NCBI GenBank assembly: GCA_964649515.1
Contig: CAZYPV010000006.1
Location: 7,983 to 71,982, forward strand
Direction: 5' to 3'
Length of the DNA: 64,000 nucleotides
Origin: CALKGK01 sp964649515
Lineage (GTDB): Bacteria; Bacteroidota; Bacteroidia; Flavobacteriales_D; Sanyastnellaceae
Shown: positions 46,359 through 54,383 of the stretch, piece after piece
How the letters are laid out: each line of letters opens with the position of its first letter
Numbering within the stretch: position 1 is the first letter of the stretch
Made by a program: the position numbers and the translations under genes
The notes under the pieces: generated by a model
The model's database searches: none
The model's input: only the letters and a program-made list of their open reading frames with translations
What the model was told of the DNA's origin: nothing

Positions 46359-47051
46359 TTAAGCGTTGGTGAGGGAGAGCATGGCTTCGAAGATTTCTCT
46401 TCCATCGGTGTTTCCGAGTTCGAAATCAGAGGCACGCTCTGGGTGAGGCATCATTCCAAATACATTTTTGCCTTCGTTGCACACACCTGCAATGTTTTCA
46501 GCACTTCCATTGGGATTGGATGATTCGGAAATGTGTCCATCAGCATCACAATATCTGAAAATAACTTGATCATTGTCGTTCAATCGCTTCAAGGTATCCG
46601 CGTCAGCAAAGTAGTTTCCTTCACCGTGGGCAATTGGAATTTTATAGGCTTTTTGCGAGTCCAGTTTTGCTGAAATAATTGCGCTTGAACTTTGTGGAGT
46701 CAAGTAAATGTTGTCACAAATGAACTTTCTGCTGTTATTGTGTAAGAGCGCTCCAGGAAGCAAGCCTGCCTCAGTGAGGATTTGGAATCCGTTACAGATA
46801 CCCATCACATAACCTCCTTTTTCAGCATGTTGAATGACTTCAGACATGATGGGGGAGAAGCGAGCAATGGCACCAGAACGCAAGTAATCACCATAAGAAA
46901 ACCCTCCAGGCACTACCACAAAATCCACTCCTTTGAGATCTTTGTCTTTGTGCCACAAGCTTTCTACCTCCATTCCAAGAATGTCGCGTAAGGTATAAAC
47001 CATGTCTTGATCGCAATTGGATCCCGGGAAAGTGATTACTCCGAATTTCAT
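46359..47051 (-). CDS. purQ: Phosphoribosylformylglycinamidine synthase, glutaminase subunit
   Basis: A class I glutamine amidotransferase that supplies ammonia for FGAM synthesis, the fourth step of purine biosynthesis. 230 residues: KFGVITFPGSNCDQDM at the start, GGFSYGDYLRSGAIARFSPI, the nucleophile Cys86 in GICNGFQILTEAGLLPG, and the catalytic His203/Glu205 in MMPHPERA. It requires the large subunit PurL and PurS, not encoded in this window (Bacteroidota may instead have a fused PurL elsewhere). A TACTTTTG element (47071-47078) lies 19 bases before the ATG. The gene lies upstream of dxs on the same strand, separated by 126 bases with a dxs promoter. Confidence 0.95.
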   Translation of the reverse strand: MKFGVITFPGSNCDQDMVYTLRDILGMEVESLWHKDKDLKGVDFVVVPGGFSYGDYLRSGAIARFSPIMSEVIQHAEKGGYVMGICNGFQILTEAGLLPGALLHNNSRKFICDNIYLTPQSSSAIISAKLDSQKAYKIPIAHGEGNYFADADTLKRLNDNDQVIFRYCDADGHISESSNPNGSAENIAGVCNEGKNVFGMMPHPERASDFELGNTDGREIFEAMLSLTNA

Positions 47052-47070
47052 AAGTGCTCGTATTGAAGGG

Positions 47071-47078
47071 CAAAAGTA
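47071..47078 (-). promoter_or_regulatory. -7 element (TACTTTTG) of purQ
   Basis: It matches TAnnTTTG exactly, 19 bases upstream of the purQ ATG. No TTG is found at the -33 position. Confidence 0.5.
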
Positions 47079-47157
47079 AGAAAAATGGATCTTTAATGTG
47101 GCCTTTTTTCATCGAAAGAAAGCAGCACATGAATGCCCTTCTGGTTTCGTTTCAAGC

Positions 47158-47191
47158 AAAAAAAAGAGACCCCATGAGAGGTCCCTTCTTT
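47158..47191 (-). terminator. Intrinsic terminator after the 896-residue T9SS gene
   Basis: Read leftward, AAAGAAGGGACC pairs with GGTCTCTTTTTT over 12 pairs with two wobbles and a 6-base loop, followed by further T (to 47158). It lies 25 bases beyond the stop codon at 47216. Confidence 0.85.
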
Positions 47192-47215
47192 GTTGAATTT
47201 CGATTTTAAACGTGC

Positions 47216-49906
47216 TTACGATCCAAGCAACTTCTTCACTATCCACCCTGTTTCCGTGCGAATGCGGAGGAAATAGATTCCCGGACTAATGTCCAAGGAG
47301 CCACGGTACCTTAAGCCGTCAATTTGATCTTCTAGGATGAGCTGACCAGCACTGTTGCGCACCTGAAAGTCAAGCGGAGTAGCATACTCATCGAGCGTGA
47401 TTTCTAACAAACCGGCTTCCATCTGAGCCTGGAAAGTGATTTCATTCGTAGCCTCATTTACCGAATTGCTTCCTTCAACCACAAGCATGAATTGAGAGCT
47501 ATCATCACATTCGCTGTTGCTCGCATGGAGCGTAATCAAATAGAATCCTGGCGCTGTGAAGGTGAAAGACGCATCTTCCGTTGTGGCGGTTTCACCATCC
47601 AAACCAAATTCCCAAACAAAACTAGCTGCGTTGTCGGAGGTGTTAGTGAATTGCACGGTTACCTCACCATTTTCGAGATAAACAATACCACTTTCCGTTT
47701 CGAAGCTGGCTTCTACACCGCTGCTTCCGGTCACTTCACCGGTCACAACTTGCGTACAGGCTTGTGCATCACTCACCACAATTTCATATTGGCCAGCCCC
47801 TAGCCCCATGAGGGTGCTTCCTACTTCTTCATCGGCGAAGAAATAAGTGTAAGGTGCAACTCCTCCATTGGCAATGATTTCAAGCGTTCCTTCTGCCCCT
47901 TGATCGCAGGTGAGGTGGCTTCCCACAGTGCTGATTTCTAAGGGCGTTGGCTCAGCAATAGAAACCAATCGCGAAAGGGACGCACAATGGTCGTTGTTCA
48001 ATGAAATGAGGCGGTAAACACCTTGGTCGAGTTCATTGAACTGCATGCTAGTTGACACTCCAAATGCTTCTTCGAGGATGTTTCCTTGGGTGTCTGTGAG
48101 CTGATAATCCCACGGACCATCACCCGTTCCTTGTATGGTGGCCGATCCGTTGGCGGCATCGAAACAGGTTACGTCTTCACTCTCCACTTGCAAAGCAGCA
48201 CCAATTTGAAGAATGAACCTTTCCTGTTCTTCCACGATGGGAGTTTCAAAGGTGATTTCAAGTCCTTCTTCCAAAGGGTATGTATTTCCGTTTTCCGTGT
48301 CCAAAATGACCATACAAGCCGTAATGCTGGAGGTGATCGGAAGCTGATCAACAATTAAGGTATAGCTGCCGGCATTTGAGATGTCCATGGAAATGGGAAT
48401 GTCGAAATCGCCTTCTCCAATGTTGGTTGTGTTGATGGCCAAGAGTGTGCCATCTTCACCCTTGGTGCCTGCATTGATGTTGGCGCTTGAACTGTTCAAC
48501 TTCAATGCATCCAATCCCAAATCAAAGGAAGGAGTACCTTCTTCGCTAAACACCACCATCATTTCGTCCACGGTACTTCCATTGGTAATCCTCAATCCAA
48601 CAAAATTCATGGATTGGTTGATGGATGCAGTGCTGGTGATGGCCTTTGCATGCTCGTTGATTTGTAGTTCTGGGTCATTGTCGTTGGCTTGCACCCAAAA
48701 CGTTTGACACGGGTTAATGATGGGAGAACCACCGTTCACAGAATAACCGTTCAAATATGTTCTGAACTGACTTGTGCTCACGTCCCAAGAATAGATGGCG
48801 CGGTACAAGTTGTTGTGTTCCCAGCCAGCTTCCTCTTCCCAATTGATTTTGCTTGGGTAAGGGTTGCTCATCAATCGCAAGCCATCGGAGCTGGGCAAAT
48901 CGTGGTCGGTATAGCTCACGGGCATGTCGAAATCTCCCGAGGCGATGGTTCCCGTAACGTCAATGTAATACGTACCGGGATTCACATAAACGTAATAACC
49001 TTCACCGGGCACAATGGCTTCATCAATGGATGCTACGGGCAGAAAGGAACCTTCAGGAGTACTGGAGGCTTCGTTGTAACGTTGTATGCTCACGAAGCTG
49101 TAATTGGGATAGTCGCTTCCAGCAAAACCGGTGGTCACAAAGTCGTCATTCCATTCAGCAATGGTCGCATTAATCATGGGTGCGCCAATGTTCAACCATC
49201 CTGTAAAAGGGGTGTAAATGACGTTAAGATAGGTGAGTTCACCTTCAATATGCCCAGTGTGCAAAGGAGCAATTTGGGCTTTCTCGCTGATGCTGCTACT
49301 CATGGTGAGTAATCCATTGGTGTGCAGAGTTCTTCCCTGAATATCCAAGGTGCCTTTTACTGAAACGTCGTTTTGAAGAGCAAGAGCGTTACTTCCCAAA
49401 ACACTCAAGTGGTGAAAGTTCGTTTCACCCAAAATGGACTGCTCGTTGTCTGAATTAAAAATAACGGTTCCACGTTCCGGATTGAAGTCCCCTTGCTTGA
49501 ACCAATCCCCACTCAAAGTAATCGCGTGTTCTGCGTTTTCTTCCAAGCGAAGGTGTGCTTCTTCTTGAATGGCAATGCTGTTGATGGAGATGTCCATGTC
49601 GATGATCACTTCGTGTACATCGACAATTTCAACGTCCACGCTACCTTCAGGCACACAGTCACAGCTCCAAATGGCCGGATTACTCCACATACCGGAATCC
49701 AAACTGTAGATGAAAAAATCAGCCGCGGGTGCTGGTGAAAGTTGAAGGAGGTTTTGTTCTTCTTCCTCGGGGTTTTCTGGAGTGTTGATGTCACTAGCTA
49801 GTGGCAAAATCAGATCAGCCCCTTCTGGGAAATACTGGGCTTTGATTGCAGGACAGGTCAAGATAACTAGACCCATCACAAAAGCGGTTTTGAAAGTTAG
49901 GTTCAT
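47216..49906 (-). CDS. Large T9SS-secreted surface protein with PKD domain
   Basis: An 896-residue secreted protein with signal peptide (ending CPAIKAQ, residue 24). A beta-helix-like section follows (VIIDMDISINSIAIQEEAHL, NDVSVKGTLDIQGRTLHTNG), then a part shared with the 1241-residue protein at 11037-14762 (LMSNPYPSKINWEEEAGWEH, then CQTFWVQAND), SprB-like repeats (FDAANGSATIQGTG, CDQGAEGTLEIIANGGVAPY) and a PKD domain (FVWEFGLDGETATTE to GFYLITLHASN). The last 75 residues are a T9SS sorting domain (YATPLDFQVRNSAGQLILED to WIVKKLLGS). There is no catalytic motif. Surface adhesion or structure is inferred. It starts 89 bases after the DUF6427 stop. Confidence 0.87.
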   Translation of the reverse strand: MNLTFKTAFVMGLVILTCPAIKAQYFPEGADLILPLASDINTPENPEEEEQNLLQLSPAPAADFFIYSLDSGMWSNPAIWSCDCVPEGSVDVEIVDVHEVIIDMDISINSIAIQEEAHLRLEENAEHAITLSGDWFKQGDFNPERGTVIFNSDNEQSILGETNFHHLSVLGSNALALQNDVSVKGTLDIQGRTLHTNGLLTMSSSISEKAQIAPLHTGHIEGELTYLNVIYTPFTGWLNIGAPMINATIAEWNDDFVTTGFAGSDYPNYSFVSIQRYNEASSTPEGSFLPVASIDEAIVPGEGYYVYVNPGTYYIDVTGTIASGDFDMPVSYTDHDLPSSDGLRLMSNPYPSKINWEEEAGWEHNNLYRAIYSWDVSTSQFRTYLNGYSVNGGSPIINPCQTFWVQANDNDPELQINEHAKAITSTASINQSMNFVGLRITNGSTVDEMMVVFSEEGTPSFDLGLDALKLNSSSANINAGTKGEDGTLLAINTTNIGEGDFDIPISMDISNAGSYTLIVDQLPITSSITACMVILDTENGNTYPLEEGLEITFETPIVEEQERFILQIGAALQVESEDVTCFDAANGSATIQGTGDGPWDYQLTDTQGNILEEAFGVSTSMQFNELDQGVYRLISLNNDHCASLSRLVSIAEPTPLEISTVGSHLTCDQGAEGTLEIIANGGVAPYTYFFADEEVGSTLMGLGAGQYEIVVSDAQACTQVVTGEVTGSSGVEASFETESGIVYLENGEVTVQFTNTSDNAASFVWEFGLDGETATTEDASFTFTAPGFYLITLHASNSECDDSSQFMLVVEGSNSVNEATNEITFQAQMEAGLLEITLDEYATPLDFQVRNSAGQLILEDQIDGLRYRGSLDISPGIYFLRIRTETGWIVKKLLGS

Positions 49907-49995
49907 GCTTTGATCGGTTAAGGCTTAGCGCCATTTTCCTTCTTCTACGAAAGCATGCCCAAAAAGTTTCAGGTTTTATTTTTCACTCCGAGCAC

Positions 49996-50955
49996 TTAGA
50001 ATAAAGCGCTGCGAACGAAGAAAAACAGTGAGGAACCCACCAAAAAGGCAAAGAGCAGATGGTGAACAAATTTGATTTTTTCTCTTTCAAACGGGTAGGG
50101 GAATAATAGCGAGATATTGGCCAAAGTGGCAAACACCAGGGCTGCCCACGAAGCGTCGTAATTGATGAGTACAAAGACAAAACAAGCCAAGAGGAAGATG
50201 AGAGAGCTGGATTTTGTATTCCTCGCTTTGTTGCTGCTCGATCCGTAACTTGAAATGAGTCCGCGCAAGCCCAACACCACCCAAATGCCCATGGGTACGG
50301 CTAACCAATCCATTTTTTCTTGAAGATCGACCCCCACAATGCTGCTTTGCCAGTGTTTGATCCATTGGAGGTCTTCACTCAGCCACACGAGGGTAAGTGC
50401 GGTGAGAAAGGGTAAAACAAAACCAACAATGCTCCATGCCCACTCCCTCCATATCCCAGATCGGGTGTAAGCTAGAGATACCAAAAGGGCAATCGCCAGC
50501 ACAAACGAACTCGGAATAAAGAGCATGGCACACCCCAAGAATAAGGCGGCGTTAAAATAGTGGTGCTGCACTTCATTTTGACGATACACCTCAAATACTT
50601 GGCGCATGGCGAGTAGCAGCAATAAGTGCAAAAGCAAAAAGGGATGAGCGGGAAAGATGCAGCTAAAGAGTGCGGCAAAAAGCGCATAAATCCAAGTCGC
50701 AAAATAATTCCCCCCACTGATGTATTCATTGCTGTTGTAAGCGCGATGAAGAACGATGATGGAAAGGGCTTGTACGATGGATTGAAAAACCAGTATCCGC
50801 AAGGGGTTACCGTTAAAATAGTGGTTGATTTCTGGGAAAATCCAAGAGGTCACCGTTGTTGACATAAAGAAGCCATTCCACACCACACCCAAGATCCAAG
50901 TGAGGCCCACGAGGATAACAGCAAAGGGTTGATTGGATCGTAATATGCTCAACAT
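49996..50955 (-). CDS. DUF6427-family integral membrane protein
   Basis: A 319-residue polytopic inner-membrane protein with about eight to ten hydrophobic segments (for example LVGLTWILGVVWNGFFM, LLLHLLLLLAMRQVF, GCAMLFIPSSFVLAIALLVS, LIFLLACFVFVLINY). I assign DUF6427 from its composition and from the neighbourhood with the DUF6341-like small membrane protein and purD, a conserved set in Flavobacteriales. The function is unknown. It is divergent from the DUF6341-like gene. Confidence 0.75.
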   Translation of the reverse strand: MLSILRSNQPFAVILVGLTWILGVVWNGFFMSTTVTSWIFPEINHYFNGNPLRILVFQSIVQALSIIVLHRAYNSNEYISGGNYFATWIYALFAALFSCIFPAHPFLLLHLLLLLAMRQVFEVYRQNEVQHHYFNAALFLGCAMLFIPSSFVLAIALLVSLAYTRSGIWREWAWSIVGFVLPFLTALTLVWLSEDLQWIKHWQSSIVGVDLQEKMDWLAVPMGIWVVLGLRGLISSYGSSSNKARNTKSSSLIFLLACFVFVLINYDASWAALVFATLANISLLFPYPFEREKIKFVHHLLFAFLVGSSLFFFVRSALF

Positions 50956-51001
50956 GACGATAAAGTTGGGATTTATTTACTGACTTTCTCCAAGGATGTT
51001 T

Positions 51002-51009
51002 TAATTTTG
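51002..51009 (+). promoter_or_regulatory. -7 element (TAATTTTG) of the DUF6341-like gene
   Basis: It matches TAnnTTTG exactly, 15 bases before the ATG at 51025. It overlaps the upstream in-frame TTG (51007), which therefore cannot be the start. Confidence 0.55.
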
Positions 51010-51024
51010 CGCAAAACCGAAGAA

Positions 51025-51207
51025 ATGAACGATTTATTTTATGCCATCGCTAAAGCTGTTGAAAAGAGCTTTGTAATGTTTCTTGAACCGCTTGAGAACC
51101 ACTTCAACTACGCTGTTATCGTTTTGGGTTTTATCGGCCTCTTCATTTGGTTGAGAATGCAATCAAAGTACACGAAGAAAGCTAAGGATAACGGAACCAT
51201 CGTCTAA
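51025..51207 (+). CDS. DUF6341-like small membrane protein
   Basis: A 60-residue protein from ATG 51025 (MNDLFYAIAKAVEKSFVMFL) with one transmembrane helix (YAVIVLGFIGLFIWL) and a basic cytosolic tail (MQSKYTKKAKDNGTIV). I choose this start because the alternative TTG at 51007 lies inside the -7 element. Size, topology and the flanking DUF6427 and purD genes fit the DUF6341 family of Flavobacteriales. The function is unknown, and a partner role with DUF6427 is possible. It is convergent with purD, 33 bases away and without a visible terminator. Confidence 0.78.
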   Translation: MNDLFYAIAKAVEKSFVMFLEPLENHFNYAVIVLGFIGLFIWLRMQSKYTKKAKDNGTIV

Positions 51208-51240
51208 AAAAGACGCTTCCCTACAAGCCCTTCACTACTT

Positions 51241-52536
51241 CTATGATTTTACTTTCTCCTTGAGAAGGTCCTTTCCAATGTCTTTCCGATAGTACATACC
51301 ATCGAAGGAGATTTCGGATAAAGTGCTATAGCTCTTTTTCGTAGCACTTTCAACATCTGCACCCAATCCTGTAACTGCCAAGACCCGACCTCCGTTGGTA
51401 ACTACATTCTTGTCTTTCAATGCTGTTCCCGCGTGGAACACAATGGATCCTTTGTGCTCTTGACTTAAACCTTCAATGGTTTTCCCTTTTTCATACTTTT
51501 CAGGATACCCACCCGATGCGGCAATCACAGTGCTCGCCGTTCGCGGGTCAATTTCAAGATCGCACTCACTGAGTGTTCCCGTTGCAATTCCTTCGAAATA
51601 GTGCAGGAGGTCAGATTTCAATCGAGGTAAAACAACTTCCGTTTCGGGGTCGCCCATGCGGCAGTTGTACTCGATCACATAAGGGTCGCCCCCAACTTTG
51701 ATCAACCCGAAGAAAATAAAGCCCTGATAATGAATACCGTCTTTCTTCAAACCTTTCACTGTGGGAATGATGATTTGATTTTTGACCTTCTCCATGAACT
51801 CTTGATTCACAAAAGACACGGGAGAAACGGCGCCCATTCCGCCCGTGTTCAAACCGGTATCCCCTTCTCCAATGCGCTTGTAATCTTTCGCTTCTGGTAG
51901 GATTTTAAAGCTCGTACCGTCGGTAAGCACGAACATCGAAACTTCAATCCCGCTCAAAAATTCTTCAATCACCACTTTCTTCCCGGCGTTGCCAAATTTT
52001 GAATTGACGAGCATTTCTTCCAATGCGCTTTCTGCTTCAGCAAGATCATCAATAATGAGAACCCCTTTACCGGCGGCAAGTCCATCTGCTTTCAATACGT
52101 AAGGTGCCTTCATGTTTCTCAAGAAGGTTTTTCCTTGAGACAAACTGGATTTGGTAAAGCTGCCATATTTGGCGGTAGGAATGTTGTGACGTTCCATGAA
52201 CTGCTTCGAAAAATCTTTGCTTCCTTCCAATTGAGCCGCTTTTTTGTTCGGACCAATAACGGTGCAAAAAGACAGTTCTTCGCGCTCTGTGAAATAATCC
52301 TGAATTCCTTCGACAAGTGGGGCTTCCGGACCAACAACAACGATGTTGATGTTTTCGGATTTGACGAAATCGGCAATGCCGTCGAAATCCAAGGGGTCGA
52401 GGGCTATATTTTTTCCAAGGCTTGCAGTTCCCGCATTTCCCGGGGCTACAAAAAGTTCATGGAGCATCGAGCTCTGGGCCAATTTCCAAGCCATCGCATG
52501 CTCACGTCCACCACTTCCTAAAATCAAGACTTTCAT
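51241..52536 (-). CDS. purD: Phosphoribosylamine-glycine ligase
   Basis: This ATP-grasp enzyme joins glycine to phosphoribosylamine, the second step of purine synthesis. The 431 residues show the N-terminal motif KVLILGSGGREHAMAWKLAQ, the ATP-grasp core APYVLKADGLAAGKGVLI, TGLNTGGMGAVSPVSF, and metal-binding EYNCRMGDPETEVVLPRL. The family start is exactly at the ATG at 52536, since the Rossmann beta-strand begins at residue 2. A TAATTTTG element ends four bases before this ATG, which suggests a leaderless mRNA. The gene is divergent from the GT2 glycosyltransferase gene. Confidence 0.97.
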   Translation of the reverse strand: MKVLILGSGGREHAMAWKLAQSSMLHELFVAPGNAGTASLGKNIALDPLDFDGIADFVKSENINIVVVGPEAPLVEGIQDYFTEREELSFCTVIGPNKKAAQLEGSKDFSKQFMERHNIPTAKYGSFTKSSLSQGKTFLRNMKAPYVLKADGLAAGKGVLIIDDLAEAESALEEMLVNSKFGNAGKKVVIEEFLSGIEVSMFVLTDGTSFKILPEAKDYKRIGEGDTGLNTGGMGAVSPVSFVNQEFMEKVKNQIIIPTVKGLKKDGIHYQGFIFFGLIKVGGDPYVIEYNCRMGDPETEVVLPRLKSDLLHYFEGIATGTLSECDLEIDPRTASTVIAASGGYPEKYEKGKTIEGLSQEHKGSIVFHAGTALKDKNVVTNGGRVLAVTGLGADVESATKKSYSTLSEISFDGMYYRKDIGKDLLKEKVKS

Positions 52537-52540
52537 GCGT

Positions 52541-52571
52541 CAAAATTAGCCACTTTGACAACCGTGAACAA
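52541..52571 (-). promoter_or_regulatory. Promoter abutting purD (TTG, 20-nt spacer, TAATTTTG)
   Basis: Read leftward: TTG (52571-52569), 20 bases, TAATTTTG (52548-52541), then four bases (ACGC) and the ATG. Both elements fit the Bacteroidota consensus. The predicted start site coincides with the start codon. Confidence 0.55.
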
Positions 52572-52642
52572 TTATTGTTATCAACACTTTTGCGGTTTTT
52601 TCGCATATTTCAGCGTTACTTTGCGCTTCAAAATCCGATTCA

Positions 52643-53398
52643 GTGAAATTATCTGTGGTCATTATCACCTTCAACGAGGAAAAAAACATCGAACGCTGCT
52701 TGAAATCCGTCAAAGATCTTGCCGATGAAATCCTGGTGGTCGACAGTTTTTCCACAGATCAAACCCAAGCCATTTGCGAGCGATATGGTGTGCGTTTTGA
52801 GCAACATGCTTTTGACGGACACATCCAACAGAAAAATCGAGCGTGGGAATGGGCCAAGGGAGAGTTTGTGCTGAGTTTGGATGCAGACGAAGCCTTGAGT
52901 GCAGAACTTCAAGATGCCATTCAAGTTTGGAAGAGTTCCGAGGCCGAATTTGTGGGTTACCGAATGAACCGATTAACCAATTATTGCGGTACTTGGATTC
53001 GCCACAGCGGCTGGTACCCAGATACGAAATTGCGCTTGTTTCGACACGGTGCAGGTGCTTGGGGTGGGGTGAATCCGCACGACCGGTTTGAACTCCACAA
53101 CAGAGAAAAATCAGGTTTTTTGGAGGGAGACTTGTTGCATTATTCCTACTACACGAAAGACGACCATTTTAAGCAGATAGAGTACTTTTCGAAAATCGCT
53201 GCTCAAGAACTTCACGCTCGCGGAAAAAGGGTTTCAAAGCTGCACATGTACGCAAAGGTGGCCTGGCAATTTTTGAAAAACCTGGTGTTCAAGAGCGGCT
53301 GGCGCGACGGAAAAGCAGGTTGGAACATCGCAAAACGCTCTGCATTCGCTACTTATCGTAAATACACCATTTTGAACGAACTTCACCAACATGGCTAA
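52643..53398 (+). CDS. Family 2 glycosyltransferase (LPS-core type)
   Basis: A 251-residue GT-A enzyme, cytosolic or membrane-associated. KLSVVIITFNEEKNIERCLK at the start, VVDSFSTDQT for nucleotide-sugar binding, and the metal site SLDADEA (Asp80, Asp82) are seen. The later region (YCGTWIRHSGWYPDTKLRLF, then RHGAGAWGGVNPHDRFELH) is typical of the WaaE-like group that adds glucose or another hexose to LPS inner core. GTG at 52643 is the start because the first strand begins at residue 2. It overlaps the following family-9 gene by eight bases, so both act in the same pathway, lipopolysaccharide assembly. Confidence 0.93.
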   Translation: MKLSVVIITFNEEKNIERCLKSVKDLADEILVVDSFSTDQTQAICERYGVRFEQHAFDGHIQQKNRAWEWAKGEFVLSLDADEALSAELQDAIQVWKSSEAEFVGYRMNRLTNYCGTWIRHSGWYPDTKLRLFRHGAGAWGGVNPHDRFELHNREKSGFLEGDLLHYSYYTKDDHFKQIEYFSKIAAQELHARGKRVSKLHMYAKVAWQFLKNLVFKSGWRDGKAGWNIAKRSAFATYRKYTILNELHQHG

Positions 53399-54383
53399 AC
53401 CGCATTTCCTGATATCAAGAACGGACGGTATTGGTGATGCAATCCTCACTTTGCCAATGGCAGGTGCACTCAAAAAGGAATTTCCTGAGTGCAAGATTAC
53501 CTTTTTGGGGAGAAACTATACCAAGGCCATCGCACAGGCTTGCACCCATGTGGATGCTTTCGTTTCCTTTGACGATATCGAAAGCGAACTGACTTCGGCA
53601 TTGGAGAAATTAAAGGTGGATACCATTTTTGAAGTCTTCCCAAGGCCGGCCATTGCCAAAGCGGCCAAGTCGGCTAAAATTCCCACGAGAATTGGGACCG
53701 CAAGAAGGTGGTACATGCTGAAAAATGTAAATAAACCCCTGTTTTATTCACGAAAGTCAAGCGATCTCCACGAGGCGCAATTGAACCTGAAGATGCTAAG
53801 CGCTTTAAAAAAGAAGGCGTCCTATTCTTTGAACGAGATCAAAAAGCTTTACGGATTCCGACCGAAGCCTTTGAGTGAAGAGGTGAAAGCACAACTTCAG
53901 CCCGAGAAAATAAAACTCATTTTACACCCACTTTCTCACGGTTCGGCCCTGGAATGGCCCTGCAGCGCCTTTGCAGATCTCATTCGCTTACTTCCTCAAG
54001 AAAAGTATCAAATTTTGATAACGGGTACGGAAAAGGAACGTTTGCAGATGGCAGATCAACTTCCTTGGGACCAAGAAAATGTGCTTGATTTGAGTGGGAA
54101 ACTGAGTTTAGAGGCCTTGTTCAGTTTATGCAATGCGGCTGATGCCTTGGTTGCGGCGAGCACGGGTCCGCTCCACATGGCTGCTGCTTTGGGGACGGTT
54201 GCTCTTGGTTTGTATTCACCGAAACAGCCCATTTGGCCGAAAAGATGGATGCCCATTGGTGAACACGCCGATTATTTGGTCTGCGATGCGCACCCCGAAG
54301 ATGGTCGCTTGCCCTTTACTGCTCAAGAGGTGAGTTTGAAGCTGGAAGATTTGCTATCGGCCAAAGAAAGAAAAGGGAGATGA
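53391..54383 (+). CDS. Family 9 glycosyltransferase (heptosyltransferase-like)
   Basis: A 330-residue GT-B enzyme with the N-terminal Rossmann domain (HFLISRTDGIGDAILTLPMA, ECKITFLGRNYTKAIAQACT) and C-terminal nucleotide-sugar domain (LILHPLSHGSALEWPCSAFA, ITGTEKERLQMADQLPW, ALVAASTGPLHMAAALG). The last motif (STGPLHMAAALG) is typical of ADP-heptose:LPS heptosyltransferases. The sugar is inferred. It begins within the end of the family 2 gene (eight-base overlap) and overlaps the end of the O-antigen ligase gene on the other strand by 68 bases. Confidence 0.92.
   Translation: MAKPHFLISRTDGIGDAILTLPMAGALKKEFPECKITFLGRNYTKAIAQACTHVDAFVSFDDIESELTSALEKLKVDTIFEVFPRPAIAKAAKSAKIPTRIGTARRWYMLKNVNKPLFYSRKSSDLHEAQLNLKMLSALKKKASYSLNEIKKLYGFRPKPLSEEVKAQLQPEKIKLILHPLSHGSALEWPCSAFADLIRLLPQEKYQILITGTEKERLQMADQLPWDQENVLDLSGKLSLEALFSLCNAADALVAASTGPLHMAAALGTVALGLYSPKQPIWPKRWMPIGEHADYLVCDAHPEDGRLPFTAQEVSLKLEDLLSAKERKGR

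Noticed and set aside
46233..47070. A riboswitch (thiamine for dxs, purine for purQ)
   Set aside because: The leaders are only about 43 and 20 bases long from the predicted promoters, too short for these riboswitches, and no conserved core sequence was seen.
52649..52924. A 91-codon open frame on the - strand over the glycosyltransferase start
   Set aside because: It runs opposite the conserved GT-A motifs and has no recognisable features.
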